Shown: positions 1 to 11,831 of the stretch, in pieces | How positions within the stretch are numbered: position 1 is the stretch's first letter | Layout of the letters: each line of letters starts with the position of its first letter | Assembly: GCA_011523635.1 (NCBI GenBank) | Contig: WTGI01000008.1 | Location: forward strand, 1-37,474 | Length of the DNA: 37,474 nucleotides | Reading direction: 5' to 3' | Origin: Acidimicrobiia bacterium | GTDB taxonomy: Bacteria > Actinomycetota > Acidimicrobiia > Spongiisociales > Spongiisociaceae | Translations under genes and position numbers: made by a program | Notes under the pieces: model-generated | Told to the model about the DNA's origin: nothing | Seen by the model: the letters and a program-made list of their open reading frames with translations, nothing else | Database searches by the model: none

Positions 1-528
1 GTCTGTGCCCTGCCGCTGGTGTGGTTCGCCTATGCGCTGTGGCGCGGGGTGGGCGGTTTCGAGGTCAGGGACAACGGCGATGTGGTGGCCTCCACCATCC
101 AGTTCGCCCAGCAGGCGCCCTTCAACAACGTGTGGCTGATGCTGGTGTTGATCTGGATCCAGACCGGCTTCACGATGGTGATCTTCTCAGCGGCGATCAA
201 GGCCGTTCCGTCCGATCTGATCGAGGCGGCCCGGGTGGACGGCGCCTCCGAGGCGCAGGCGTTCTGGCGGGTCATCATTCCCCAGATCGCGCCGACAATC
301 GGGGTGGTGATCACCACGCTGATCGTGCTGGTCATGAAGGTGTTCGACATCGTGAAGGTGATGACCAACGGAAACTTCGGAACCCAGGTGATCGCCAACG
401 AGATGTGGCAACGCGCCTTCACCGAGCTGAACTTCGGGCTCGGGTCGGCGCTGGCGGTGGTGCTGTTCATCGCCGTGCTGCCGATCCTCTACGTGAACAT
501 ACGCCGGATGCAGAAGGCGGCGAGCTGA
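1..528 (+). CDS. Carbohydrate ABC transporter permease (MalF type), 5' end missing
   Basis: This is an inner-membrane permease subunit of a sugar ABC importer. The frame is open from base 1 with no start codon that fits the family, so the N-terminal part lies outside the window. The visible 175 codons carry the EAA loop (EAARVDGASEAQAFWRVIIP, encoded near 223-282), which docks the ATPase. Hydrophobic helices lie on both sides of it. The stop codon overlaps the start of the next permease (TGATG), as is typical of paired MalF/MalG-like genes. The binding protein is presumably upstream, outside the window. The substrate cannot be read from the sequence; the glucosidases at 7.4-10.3 kb suggest an oligosaccharide or glucoside, which is inference. 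Confidence 0.93.
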   Translation, partial: VCALPLVWFAYALWRGVGGFEVRDNGDVVASTIQFAQQAPFNNVWLMLVLIWIQTGFTMVIFSAAIKAVPSDLIEAARVDGASEAQAFWRVIIPQIAPTIGVVITTLIVLVMKVFDIVKVMTNGNFGTQVIANEMWQRAFTELNFGLGSALAVVLFIAVLPILYVNIRRMQKAAS

Positions 529-1478
529 TGACCACCCTGAACAGCACGGGCGGCCCGGGCCTCGGCAAACGCACCTATGCCTTCCTGAGGTCCATTCCCA
601 CCTGGGTGCTGTGGATGCTGGTCCTGCTGTGGACCATCCCCTCGCTGGGACTGCTGGTCAACTCCTTCCGGACCCGTAACGCCCAGCGGTCCAGCGGCTG
701 GTGGGCCGTTGTCGCCGAGAACCCGTCGGAGACGCTGACCCTCGACAACTACGTCGACATACTCGCCGCCGGCGCCCAGGGCGGCCTATGGAGAGCCCTG
801 CTCAATTCCCTGGCCATCGCCCTGCCGGCCACGGTGATCCCGATCGCCTTCGCTGCCTTCGCCGCGTACGCGTTCGCATGGATCGACTTCAAGGGACGTG
901 AGTGGCTGTTCATCGCCACAGTCTCGCTGCTGGCCATCCCGGCTCAGATGTCGCTGATCCCGCTGCTCCAGCTCTACAGCGGCGGTGGTCACCTGACCCT
1001 CCCTATCCTGGACAAGACCCTGACCCTGTTCCCCGATCTCGACCTGGCGGGTAGGCACGTATCGGTCTGGCTCACCCACACCGGCTTCGCGCTGCCGTTC
1101 GCCATCTTCCTGCTGCACAACTACATCAGCGGGTTGCCCAAGGACATCTTCGAGTCGGCGGTGATCGACGGGGCCGACCACTTCAAGATCTTCTGGCGGC
1201 TGGTCATCCCGCTGTCGGTCCCGGTACTGGCAGCCTTCGCCATCTTCCAGTTCCTCTGGACCTACAACGACTACCTGATTGCGGTCACCATGCTGGGAGG
1301 CGCGGGGCAGAACTTCCCGGCCACTGCTCGGATCGCGGCTCTCGCCGGCGAATTCGGCCAGGCCGAGCACCTCCTGACCGCCGGCGCGTTCCTCTCGACG
1401 CTGCTACCGATCATCGTCTTCTTCGCGCTGCAACGTTTCTTCGTCACCGGCATCCTCGCTGGCTCTGTGAAAGGCTGA
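528..1478 (+). CDS. Carbohydrate ABC transporter permease (MalG type)
   Basis: This is the second membrane subunit of the sugar importer, 316 residues, the normal size for MalG-like permeases. The ATG at 528 overlaps the stop of the preceding permease, which implies translational coupling. Six hydrophobic segments are visible. The EAA-type loop (ESAVIDGADHFKIFWRLVIP) lies near residues 212-231. The periplasmic region between the first two helices is long, as usual in MalG relatives. No ATPase gene follows; actinobacterial sugar importers often share a single MsiK-type ATPase encoded elsewhere (established for the family). It ends 6 nt from the stop of the convergent dehydrogenase gene. Confidence 0.95.
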   Translation: MTTLNSTGGPGLGKRTYAFLRSIPTWVLWMLVLLWTIPSLGLLVNSFRTRNAQRSSGWWAVVAENPSETLTLDNYVDILAAGAQGGLWRALLNSLAIALPATVIPIAFAAFAAYAFAWIDFKGREWLFIATVSLLAIPAQMSLIPLLQLYSGGGHLTLPILDKTLTLFPDLDLAGRHVSVWLTHTGFALPFAIFLLHNYISGLPKDIFESAVIDGADHFKIFWRLVIPLSVPVLAAFAIFQFLWTYNDYLIAVTMLGGAGQNFPATARIAALAGEFGQAEHLLTAGAFLSTLLPIIVFFALQRFFVTGILAGSVKG

Positions 1479-1484
1479 GCCAGG

Positions 1485-2558
1485 CTAGACCAGCACCTCG
1501 GTCATCTCGACGAGGCGGTTTTCCTCTATCGAGAGTTGGGCGGCCACGCCCATGGCTACGGCCAGGTACCCGTCGTAGGCGCTGACCTGGGGCGGGGTGC
1601 CGTTGCGGATGGCGCTCTGGAACTCCAGGTGCTCCAGGTATGACGCGCCGTGGTGGCCGCCGGTGTGGGCGATCCGGCCGTCGGTGGCGGTCTCGACCAT
1701 CGGGGAGAACCACTCCCCGTCCCGGAGACCGGTGAGCACCAGGCCGGACGGGAGGCGGGCCTCCACCTTGCCGCGGTCGCCGACCGCCACCAGTTCCTCC
1801 TGGTTCTCGCCGCCTTCGGCGAACATGCACAGGTCGAGCATGGCCCGCTGCCCGTCCCGGTAGTCCACGATCACGTAGGCGTTGTCGAGGATGTCGGGCC
1901 GGTGCCCGCCGTAGCGCTCGTCCAGGTGGTTGACCGCCTGGCTTCCGGAGGCGTAGACCCGCACCGGGGGGTTACCGATGATGTGGTTCATCAGGTCGAA
2001 GTGGTGGCAGCACTTCTCCACCAGGGTTCCTCCGGAGTTGGCGTTGAACCGGTTCCAGTCGTTCACCTTGGGCAGGAACGGGAAGCGGTGCTCCCGGATG
2101 GCGAGCATCTTCAGGTCGCCCACCGTGCCCCGCCGGACTTCGGAGATCAGCCGGGCGGTGGCCGGCATGTATCGGTACTCCATCCCTACCCAGAGGACCG
2201 GTTCCCGTTCCCGCTGGGCCTCCACGACCCAGCGGCAGTCCTCGACCCGGGTGCAGAGGGGCTTCTCGACCAACAGGTGCAAGCCCGTCTCCATGAGGTC
2301 TCGCAGCAGATCGATGTGGGTCATGTTGGGGGTGGCCAACACCACCGCATCGCACAGCTCGGAATCGATGAGGGCGCGGTGGTCGTCGAAGTCCGCCAAG
2401 TCCTGGTCCGCCAGCGCCTCACGGGCCGCTTGCCGGGAAGGAGGGTGCGGATCCGCCACCGCCGTCACCTCGGCGCCGGGCAGGGCCCGGATGTTCGCGA
2501 TGTGTTCGATACCCATCATCCCGGTGCCGACTACCCCGTACCGGACGGTCACGCTCAT
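1485..2558 (-). CDS. Gfo/Idh/MocA family NAD(P)-dependent oxidoreductase
   Basis: This is a predicted sugar or cyclitol dehydrogenase of 357 residues. The N-terminal Rossmann fold shows GVVGTGMMG at residues 8-16. The conserved EKPLCT motif, whose Lys acts in catalysis, is near residue 100. The C-terminal part matches the alpha/beta substrate domain. I start it at the ATG at 2558 because the Rossmann strand begins a few residues later and a GAGGATGGGGG stretch lies upstream. An in-frame ATG at 2630 would add 24 Arg/Pro-rich residues with no domain match. It converges on the sugar permeases and may act on the imported sugar. The exact substrate is unknown. Confidence 0.9.
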   Translation of the reverse strand: MSVTVRYGVVGTGMMGIEHIANIRALPGAEVTAVADPHPPSRQAAREALADQDLADFDDHRALIDSELCDAVVLATPNMTHIDLLRDLMETGLHLLVEKPLCTRVEDCRWVVEAQREREPVLWVGMEYRYMPATARLISEVRRGTVGDLKMLAIREHRFPFLPKVNDWNRFNANSGGTLVEKCCHHFDLMNHIIGNPPVRVYASGSQAVNHLDERYGGHRPDILDNAYVIVDYRDGQRAMLDLCMFAEGGENQEELVAVGDRGKVEARLPSGLVLTGLRDGEWFSPMVETATDGRIAHTGGHHGASYLEHLEFQSAIRNGTPPQVSAYDGYLAVAMGVAAQLSIEENRLVEMTEVLV

Positions 2559-2712
2559 GGGCCTGCCCCCATCCTCGCGGCGGCTGGGACTCCGCTTCGT
2601 CATCGGACGGATGATCGGGTCCACCATCACCTGCCAAACCCGTTCATCGAATTCTCAACCTCGCGCCACTAGCACCTAGGCTTGCACACCCCGTAGCGGA
2701 GAAGGAGCGGAG

Positions 2713-4659
2713 ATGGCAGTTGTAAGACATAGGCGAACCTTGGCGATCCTTGCCGGGCTAGCGCTACTGGCCGGGATCCTGGTGTCAACACCCTCGGCCG
2801 GGATAGCGCAGGATACAGGCGACGAGGGATTCACCCTTACCATCCTGCACAACAACGACGGCGAGTCGAAGCTCCTTCCCGACGAGAACGCCGATCCCGG
2901 CGTAGCCCGGTTCGTGGCGCTCATGAAGCAGCTGCAGGCCGGGGCTTCCGGGACGGGAGTGGTGACGCTGACCTCGGGGGACAACTTCCTGGCCTCCCAG
3001 GAACTGGGCGTGTCCCTCGCCCGTGAGGGTGCTCTCTATGACTCCATTGCCTTGAGCGGTATCTACGACGCCATGGCCCTTGGCAACCACGACTTCGACC
3101 TGGGCCCCGAGGTCACAGCCCGTTTCGTGACCGGTTTCTCGCCGGCGGTGACCTTCCTGTCCGCCAACGTGGACTTCTCCGGGGAGCCGATGCTGCAGGC
3201 GCTGGTGGACCAGGGCCTCATCGCGGGTAGCACGGTTATCGAGACCGGCGGCGAGCGGATCGGCGTGATCGGCGCCGTCACCCCGATGCTGCCCAACATC
3301 TCCACTCCGCGGAACGCGGTCGTGTCCCCGGTCCTGCCGGCGGTGACAGCGGCGGTGGAGAGCCTGACCGGCCAGGGAGTCAACAAGATCATCCTGGTCA
3401 GCCATCTCCAGGATGTGGCCGAGGAGATCGAGCTGGTCGGGAGCCTTTCCGGGATCGACGTGGTGATCGCCGGAGGAGGCGACGACCTCCTGAAGAACGA
3501 AGGCGACACCTGCCTGGCAGACGAGGACGCCGTGGCGCCCTACCCGATCATGGCGGAGGATGCCTCAGGCACGATGGTGCCGGTCATCACCGCCCCGGGC
3601 GGGTACCGCTGCATCGGTGAGCTGAACGTCACCTTCGACGTCGCCGGCAACGTGACCGCGGCGGTTGGACGGTCGATCGGGGTGGGCTTCGACGTGGAGC
3701 CCGATCCCACCGTCCAGGCCGAGGTCATCGAGCCCCTGTCGGCGGCGGTGGCGCTGATCGACGCCCAGGTGATCGGGACCAGCGAGGTGGCGCTGGACGG
3801 CCGCCGCCCGCAGATCCGCATCATGGCGACCAACGAGGGCAACCTGATGGCCGACGCGCTACGTGCCACGGCTGCCAACCTGGCCAAGTCCTTCGGTATC
3901 CCGGTAGCAAACGTGGCGATCCAGAACGGCGGCGGCATCCGCAACAGCTCGCTGATCCCGCCGGGTGATATCACCACCGGGACCACCTGGGACATTGCGC
4001 CGTTCAGGAACTTCGTCGTGGTGGCCGAGGTGTCACGGGAGACCTTCCATGTCCTGCTGGAGCAGGGCCTGGACCGCCTGCCCGGCGCCGGGGGCCAGTT
4101 CGCCCAGGTGTCGGGATTCACGCTCACCTACGATCCGTCCGCTCCTGCCCGGGAGATCGCCCGCGACGGCGACTGTTCCCTGGTCGGAAACGCCGGGGGG
4201 CGGGTGAGAGAGGTCGTCCTCGATGACGGCACGGTCATCGTCAGCGATGGGCAGGTGGTTGCCGGGGGTCCGGTCGTCCTAGCCACGATCGACTTCCTGG
4301 CGAACGGCGGGGACTGCTACCCGCTAGGCGACATCGCCTTCACCAAGCTGGGCGTCAGCTACCAGCAGGCGCTGGCCAACTACATATCGATGGACCTCGG
4401 AGGCAAGATAACGGCGGCGGACTATCCGGCAGGCGGCGGCGGCAGGATCGTCGCTCTCGAGCCCGAGCCCGAGACCACCGCGGTGACCGTCCGGGCAGGA
4501 GACACCCTGCGGAAGATCGCCATGGACCACCTCGGGGACGAGAACCGCTGGCCCGAGATCTTCGCCCTCAACGAGGGGCAGATACAGGCCGACGGCCGGT
4601 CCTTGACCAACCCGGACCTGATCCACATCGGCTGGGTCTTGAAAGTACCTGCCATGTAG
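2713..4659 (+). CDS. Secreted 5'-nucleotidase/metallophosphatase with C-terminal LysM domain
   Basis: This 648-residue exported enzyme of the UshA/5'-nucleotidase family removes phosphate from nucleotides or related esters outside the membrane. It has a signal peptide (residues 1 to about 33, cleavage near AGIAQ), a metallophosphatase domain (about 40-270), a 5'-nucleotidase C-terminal domain with the NGGGIR substrate motif (about 350-545) and a LysM domain (about 590-648) that would bind peptidoglycan. GAAGGAG lies just before the ATG. The metal-site motifs are partly unusual: HNNDGES (46-52) replaces the usual D-x-H motif and GGGDD replaces the later GH-x-H/Q motif, while GDN and GNHDFD are kept. 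The nuclease gene downstream suggests joint use of extracellular DNA or RNA. Confidence 0.9.
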   Translation: MAVVRHRRTLAILAGLALLAGILVSTPSAGIAQDTGDEGFTLTILHNNDGESKLLPDENADPGVARFVALMKQLQAGASGTGVVTLTSGDNFLASQELGVSLAREGALYDSIALSGIYDAMALGNHDFDLGPEVTARFVTGFSPAVTFLSANVDFSGEPMLQALVDQGLIAGSTVIETGGERIGVIGAVTPMLPNISTPRNAVVSPVLPAVTAAVESLTGQGVNKIILVSHLQDVAEEIELVGSLSGIDVVIAGGGDDLLKNEGDTCLADEDAVAPYPIMAEDASGTMVPVITAPGGYRCIGELNVTFDVAGNVTAAVGRSIGVGFDVEPDPTVQAEVIEPLSAAVALIDAQVIGTSEVALDGRRPQIRIMATNEGNLMADALRATAANLAKSFGIPVANVAIQNGGGIRNSSLIPPGDITTGTTWDIAPFRNFVVVAEVSRETFHVLLEQGLDRLPGAGGQFAQVSGFTLTYDPSAPAREIARDGDCSLVGNAGGRVREVVLDDGTVIVSDGQVVAGGPVVLATIDFLANGGDCYPLGDIAFTKLGVSYQQALANYISMDLGGKITAADYPAGGGGRIVALEPEPETTAVTVRAGDTLRKIAMDHLGDENRWPEIFALNEGQIQADGRSLTNPDLIHIGWVLKVPAM

Positions 4660-4680
4660 GACCTCCCGGACTACGGGATG

Positions 4681-4709
4681 GGGTGCCCCGGCCGCCGGCC
4701 GGGGCACCC
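4681..4709 (+). terminator. Strong GC-rich hairpin after the 5'-nucleotidase gene
   Basis: A perfect 13-bp inverted repeat (4681-4693 pairing with 4697-4709) with a 3-nt loop lies 21 nt after the stop codon. It would form a very stable RNA hairpin. The downstream tract (TCCGTCTGCGG) is not a clean U-run, so it resembles the L-shaped terminators common in GC-rich actinobacteria. It separates the phosphatase from the nuclease gene, which has its own leader. Confidence 0.7.
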
Positions 4710-4824
4710 TCCGTCTGCGGACTCTCCGGAAGTGACGACCGTCGAGATCCGGGCGCGTTCCTTCCGCGATCGGAGTCGGTCTACGATCTAAGCCGCTCAT
4801 ACACCGGCCGGGGGAGACTCTGAC

Positions 4825-7404
<2,580 letters not shown>

Positions 7405-7423
7405 CCACTTCAAGAGCGTCGAG

Positions 7424-8755
7424 TCAGATGGCGTTGCGGGCGATGACGTCCCGGTACCAGTAGGCCGATGCCTTGGGAGTCCGCCGCTGGGTGGCGTGGT
7501 CCACGTGGACGAGGCCGAAGCGGCGCGAGTAGCCGAAGCTCCACTCGAAGTTGTCCAGCAGGGTCCAGGCGAAATAGCCCCGAAGCGGTACCCCGTCATC
7601 CATCGCCCTGGCGGCCTCGACCAGGTGCCGCTCCAGATACGAGCGGCGATCCTCGTCCTCGACCCGGTCCCCATCCCGGATCGTGTCGGGATAGGCGGCC
7701 CCGTTCTCGGTCACGTAGACGGCCCGGGCTCCGTACCCCGCCAGCATCCGGAGCATCGCGCCTAGGCCTTCGGGCGTCACCGGCCAGCCCATCTCGGTCA
7801 CCTCGGGAGCCGGGTCCCGCAGCGGCGGCGGCCGGTCGCAGTCCCTCAGACCCGGGTGTTCGGCCACCTCGGTGCGGTAGTAGTTGAGGCCGATCGAGTC
7901 GGGCGGCCGGCCGATGATCTCGAGATCGCCATCGGCGACCACCGACGCCGACCAGCCGGTGAGCGCCACGAGGTCTCCCGGGTACCGCCCGAGAAAGAGC
8001 GGGTCCAGGAACCACCGGTTCATCAGGCCTTCCTCCAGAGCGGCCGCGTCCCGGTCCAGCGGATGATCCGAGCGCGGGATACGGGGCTCCAGGTTGAGAG
8101 CGATGCCTACCTCGTGGCCGGTGTGTCCGGCCCGCAACGCCTGGGACGCCAGCCCGTGTCCGAGCAGTTGGTGGTGTATGACGTCGAGTTCGGTGCCCGA
8201 GCCGACCAGGCCGGGGGCGTGCTGACCGGTGCGGTGGCCGAGGTGGGCCACCACCCAGGGCTCGTTGAGGGTCATCCAGTGCCGCACGCGATCCCCGAGC
8301 CGCGACTCCACGGCCGCGGCGTAATCGGCGAAGGCATGCGCCGTGTCCCGCACTCGCCACCCGCCCTCATCCTCGAGGCACTGAGGAAGATCCCAATGGA
8401 ACAGGGTGAGGAACGGCTCTATGCCCGCCTCCAGCAGCCCGTCCACCAGCCGGTCGTAGAAGTCCAGGCCTACCTCGTTGACCGGACCCCTACCCTGCGG
8501 CACCACCCGGGGCCACGCCACCGAGAATCGGTAGGCCGACAGTCCCAGATCCTCCATGATCCGGATGTCCTCGCGCCATCGGTGGTAGTGATCGCATGCC
8601 ACGTCACCGGTGTCGCCGTTGAGCACCCGTCCGGGAGTCCGGCAGAAGCGGTCCCAGACGCTCTCCGACCTCCCGTCCTCGGCCACCGCTCCCTCGATCT
8701 GGTAGGACGCGGTCGCTGCGCCCCATAGGAATCCGTCCGGGAACCGGCGGGTCAC
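7424..8755 (-). CDS. Beta-glucosidase, glycoside hydrolase family 1
   Basis: This cytoplasmic GH1 enzyme of 443 residues hydrolyses beta-glucosides and related disaccharides with retention of configuration. The family signature FLWGAATASYQIEGA is at the N-terminus. The acid/base Glu is E165 in TLNEPW and the nucleophile is E350 in VTENGAA. No signal peptide is seen, so the substrate must be imported. Its start overlaps the GH13 stop by 4 nt (ATGA), so the two glucosidases form one translationally coupled operon. Length and motifs are complete. Confidence 0.96.
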   Translation of the reverse strand: MTRRFPDGFLWGAATASYQIEGAVAEDGRSESVWDRFCRTPGRVLNGDTGDVACDHYHRWREDIRIMEDLGLSAYRFSVAWPRVVPQGRGPVNEVGLDFYDRLVDGLLEAGIEPFLTLFHWDLPQCLEDEGGWRVRDTAHAFADYAAAVESRLGDRVRHWMTLNEPWVVAHLGHRTGQHAPGLVGSGTELDVIHHQLLGHGLASQALRAGHTGHEVGIALNLEPRIPRSDHPLDRDAAALEEGLMNRWFLDPLFLGRYPGDLVALTGWSASVVADGDLEIIGRPPDSIGLNYYRTEVAEHPGLRDCDRPPPLRDPAPEVTEMGWPVTPEGLGAMLRMLAGYGARAVYVTENGAAYPDTIRDGDRVEDEDRRSYLERHLVEAARAMDDGVPLRGYFAWTLLDNFEWSFGYSRRFGLVHVDHATQRRTPKASAYWYRDVIARNAI

Positions 8756-10335
8756 GAACCCAGCACCGCTCCGTCGAGACCATCCAGAGCCAGGACGCCG
8801 CCGACGGGACCCTCCGCGCCCGTGCGGGTGGCCGCCAGCATGGTCCCTTCCGCCGGGAGCCGGACCTGTTCGTCACCGAAGTTGAGGTAGACACACACCG
8901 CTTCGCCTCCGGCGTGGCGACGGTAGGCGAACACCGTCTCCGGCAGGCCTTCGACGGCTTCGTAGGAACCAGATCGGAGTGCCTGGGAACCCTTCCGTAC
9001 CTCGATGAGGCGGCGGGTGAGGCTGAGCATGGAGGCCGGATCGCCCAGCTGAGCCTGGACGTTCCTGGTTCCGTCGGGGTCGATGGTGGCCAGCCACGGC
9101 CGGCCGCTCGTGAAGCCGGCGTGCTCTCCGGAGGTCCATTGCATGGGGGTGCGGCACCCGTCCCGTCCCAAGCCCGGTTGGCGGCGACCCCACGGATCCT
9201 GCTGTTGATCCGTCGGGATGTCGGCCTGGAGCATGCCGAGTTCGTCCCCGTAGTAGAGAGTCGGGGTTCCTCGCAGGGTGAGGAGCATCAGGGTGGCGAG
9301 GCGGGCCCGGCGCTCGCCGTACCGTGTCGCGATCCGGATCTCATCGTGGTTTCCCAGGACGTAGTTGGGCCACGCGCCCTGCGGTAGGACCGCTTCCTGG
9401 GTCTCGACCACCCGGCGCGCCCACGAGGCGGTCCAGTCTCCGTGAAGCATCCCGAAGTGGTAGGGCATGTGGAGTTCGTCCCCGGTGCCGTAGTAGGAGG
9501 CCCACTCCTCGCCCTCGAGGTGGATCTCCCCGACCGAGAACCGGGGCTGTCCCGCCGAGAACCCGTCGAGCACCGCCCTGACCTCCCGGAACAGACCGTG
9601 GATGTCGGGGTGGCCCCGGTCGTAGACGTGATCGAGGGAGTCGTACTCGCCGAGGTTCTTGTAGCCATGCCTGGGTCTTTCGAGCACCGGGTTGGATCGG
9701 TACAACGGGTCCTTCATCGCGAAGTGGCAGGCATCCAGACGGAAGCCGTCCACCCCCCGGCGCAGCCAGAAGCGGAGCGTGTCGAGCATCGCCGCCCTGG
9801 TCTCGTCGTTGCGCCAGTTGATGTCGGGCTGTTCGGCCAGGAAGGTGTGGAGGTAATACTGGCCGGTGTGCTCGTCGAAGGTCCAGGCGGGGCCGCTGAA
9901 GACCGAGATCCAGTTGTTGGGCGCCGAGCCGTCGGGCGCAGGGTCCTTCCACACGTACCAGTCGCGCTTTGGATTGTCACGGGAGGACCGGGACTCCAGG
10001 AACCAGGGGTGCCGGTACGAGGAGTGGTTGGGCACCCAGTCGATGATGACCCTCATGCCCCGTTCGTGGGCACCTTCCACCAGGGCGTCGAAGTCGGCCA
10101 GCGTGCCGAACATGGGATCCACATCGGTGTAGTCGGCCACGTCGTATCCGAAGTCGGCCATCGGGGAGGGATAGAAGGGCGAGATCCACAAGGCATCGAC
10201 GCCGAGCGTGCCGGACAGGTAGTCAAGCTCGGAGGTGATACCGGCCAGGTCGCCGATCCCATCCCCGGTCGAGTCCATGAAGCTGCGGGGATAGATCTGG
10301 TAGAAGACAGCCTCCTGCCACCACTCGTATGTCAC
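8752..10335 (-). CDS. Alpha-glucosidase, glycoside hydrolase family 13 (oligo-1,6-glucosidase/AglA type)
   Basis: This cytoplasmic GH13 enzyme cleaves alpha-glucosidic bonds of maltose-, isomaltose- or sucrose-like sugars. With the chosen start it has 527 residues. The nucleophile is D201 in GFRLDACHF, the acid/base is E270 in SVGEIHLEG and the third acid is D331 in LGNHDE. The N-terminal VFYQIYPRSF motif is typical of the alpha-glucosidase subfamilies. I prefer the GTG at 10335 because GAAGG lies 5 nt upstream; a GTG at 10359 would add eight residues without a ribosome site. It is the first gene of the GH13-GH1 unit. The exact linkage specificity cannot be fixed from motifs alone. Confidence 0.94.
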   Translation of the reverse strand: MTYEWWQEAVFYQIYPRSFMDSTGDGIGDLAGITSELDYLSGTLGVDALWISPFYPSPMADFGYDVADYTDVDPMFGTLADFDALVEGAHERGMRVIIDWVPNHSSYRHPWFLESRSSRDNPKRDWYVWKDPAPDGSAPNNWISVFSGPAWTFDEHTGQYYLHTFLAEQPDINWRNDETRAAMLDTLRFWLRRGVDGFRLDACHFAMKDPLYRSNPVLERPRHGYKNLGEYDSLDHVYDRGHPDIHGLFREVRAVLDGFSAGQPRFSVGEIHLEGEEWASYYGTGDELHMPYHFGMLHGDWTASWARRVVETQEAVLPQGAWPNYVLGNHDEIRIATRYGERRARLATLMLLTLRGTPTLYYGDELGMLQADIPTDQQQDPWGRRQPGLGRDGCRTPMQWTSGEHAGFTSGRPWLATIDPDGTRNVQAQLGDPASMLSLTRRLIEVRKGSQALRSGSYEAVEGLPETVFAYRRHAGGEAVCVYLNFGDEQVRLPAEGTMLAATRTGAEGPVGGVLALDGLDGAVLGS

Positions 10336-10544
10336 CGCTGCCTTCAAGAGAGGCCACACGTTACCGTCTTATCGGTCGGATGCAGGATGTGCCGGCCGGC
10401 TTGCGGTCAGGGTGGAGTTCGGCCGTTGCTCGTAGCGATGGCGTCAAGTTGCCGAGCCTGTGGAGGGTCGGGGCCGGTGGCAAAGGAGCAGGACGGTGGT
10501 CACAAAACCCCGCGACATCTGACGGCTGGAGCCTCGGCTCTTCC

Positions 10545-11201
10545 TCAGCCGGCCAGATCGACATCGACCCGGATCGACCCACCCATGCGGCTGACTTCTC
10601 CGATACGCACGGCGCGTCCATCCGTGAGGGTCTCCCACCGACCCCCGAACATGGGAGAACCGACACCTCCGGCCAGTAGCGGGCCGTAGTAGAGGACAGC
10701 CCGGTCGATCAAACCGGCATCGAGGAACGAGCGGAACAGGCCGGCCCCACCCTCCAGCATGATGGTTGCCATCCCAAGCGAGCCCAACCGGTCGAGGCCG
10801 TTGGCGAGGTCCACGCGGTCACCCGTCGGGTCGGGCGCCACGATCAGGCGCCCGGGCAGGTCCACCTCCCTCGGCGTCAGCACGACGGGATCACGGCGGA
10901 ACAGCTGCGCTGCGGCCGGAAGCGGGCCCGACCCGGCCACGATTACCGGGACCGGTTGCGCCACCCCCTCACCGCTCTGCGAGGGCAGCCTGACCGTCAG
11001 CCGGGGATCGTCGGCCCGGACCGTCCCGGCGCCGACCATTACGGCATCGACTTGTGCCCTCAGCCGGTGGGCATCCCGGCGTGCCTCCGGCGAGGTGATC
11101 CACTGGGAGGTTCCGTCCGCCGCAGCCAGCTGCCCGTCGAGGGTCATGGCCGCCTTCATGATGACGGTAGGCCGCATACCGGAAGGGTAACGATCAGACA
11201 T
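10545..11201 (-). CDS. RibD C-terminal-domain reductase (dihydrofolate reductase superfamily)
   Basis: This 218-residue NADPH-dependent reductase has the RibD_C fold. The core begins PTVIMKAAMTLDGQLA, followed by VDAVMVGAGTVRADDP, the cofactor-binding signature of the family. No deaminase domain is fused, unlike in bifunctional RibD. Stand-alone members either perform the riboflavin pyrimidine reduction or supply dihydrofolate-reductase-like activity (known for mycobacterial homologues). No rib genes are nearby, so the role stays open. The start may be the ATG at 11201 or at 11177. About 185 bp between this gene and the GH13 start show no clear gene. Confidence 0.85.
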   Translation of the reverse strand: MSDRYPSGMRPTVIMKAAMTLDGQLAAADGTSQWITSPEARRDAHRLRAQVDAVMVGAGTVRADDPRLTVRLPSQSGEGVAQPVPVIVAGSGPLPAAAQLFRRDPVVLTPREVDLPGRLIVAPDPTGDRVDLANGLDRLGSLGMATIMLEGGAGLFRSFLDAGLIDRAVLYYGPLLAGGVGSPMFGGRWETLTDGRAVRIGEVSRMGGSIRVDVDLAG

Positions 11202-11219
11202 CCGGCCTAGCGACGACGG

Positions 11220-11831
11220 TTACGGAGTCCGGGCGGCGGCGATGACCTTCTCGTGGTCGAGGAGGAGCCGTTTGCGGTCGAGGCCCCCGGCGTATCCGTG
11301 AAGCCGTCCGTCCGAAGCCACCACCCGGTGGCAGGGTAGGACGACAGGGATCGGGTTGGCACCCAGCGCTCGCCCGGTGGCGCGAGCCGCCTTGGGGTTT
11401 CCGGCCAGGGACGCCACCTGCCCGTAGGTACGGACCTCGCCCAGCGGGATGGCGGCGGTAGCGGCGAGCACCTTTTCCTGGAAGGGCGTGATCAGGGAGT
11501 GATCGAGGCCGGGCATGGGTTGGGGACGGCCTCCGAAGTAGGAGTCGAGCCAGGAACGCACCTTTCCGATCGCCGACGGCGCCCGGACGATGCTCGGGGA
11601 CACCTTGGTCGCCACCGACTCCATGATCCGATCCAGGTCATCCGTCTCGAACGCGAGAGCGAGGAGGCCTCGTGGAGTCACCAGGGCGGTCAGATCGCCG
11701 ATGGGAGACTCCACCGCGCTGTAGGCGACGCGGGCCGATCCCTCCTCGATTGCGCGGCGCGCGAAACGGTCCACGGCGCCCGTGTGATCGTCCGATGGCA
11801 GGTTTCTGATCCGGTCGGCAACTTTGCTCAT
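11220..11831 (-). CDS. ogt: Methylated-DNA-[protein]-cysteine S-methyltransferase
   Basis: This suicide repair protein transfers alkyl groups from O6-alkylguanine to its own Cys. It has 203 residues. The acceptor is C167 in VVLPCHRVV, preceded by the helix-turn-helix region TYGQVASLAGNPKAARATG. It carries about 35 extra N-terminal residues before the usual N-terminal domain. I start at the ATG at 11831 because it overlaps the sigma factor stop by 4 nt (ATGA); the open frame extends further upstream only as a shadow of the sigma gene. Coupling to an ECF sigma factor is unusual and puts it where an anti-sigma factor is often found. Confidence 0.93.
   Translation of the reverse strand: MSKVADRIRNLPSDDHTGAVDRFARRAIEEGSARVAYSAVESPIGDLTALVTPRGLLALAFETDDLDRIMESVATKVSPSIVRAPSAIGKVRSWLDSYFGGRPQPMPGLDHSLITPFQEKVLAATAAIPLGEVRTYGQVASLAGNPKAARATGRALGANPIPVVLPCHRVVASDGRLHGYAGGLDRKRLLLDHEKVIAAARTP

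Noticed and set aside
1-2558. myo-Inositol assignment for the dehydrogenase and importer
   Set aside because: The Gfo/Idh/MocA family is too broad. No inositol-specific genes accompany it, so no substrate was named.
10500-10560. Hairpin GAGCCTCGGCTC as a terminator after the RibD-type gene
   Set aside because: The stem is only 5 bp with a 2-nt loop and no clear U-tract at the right distance.
9442-10689. Long plus-strand open frame (415 codons) opposite the GH13 gene
   Set aside because: It is antisense to a gene with complete catalytic motifs, has no recognisable domain and is explained by high GC, which removes stop codons from shadow frames.
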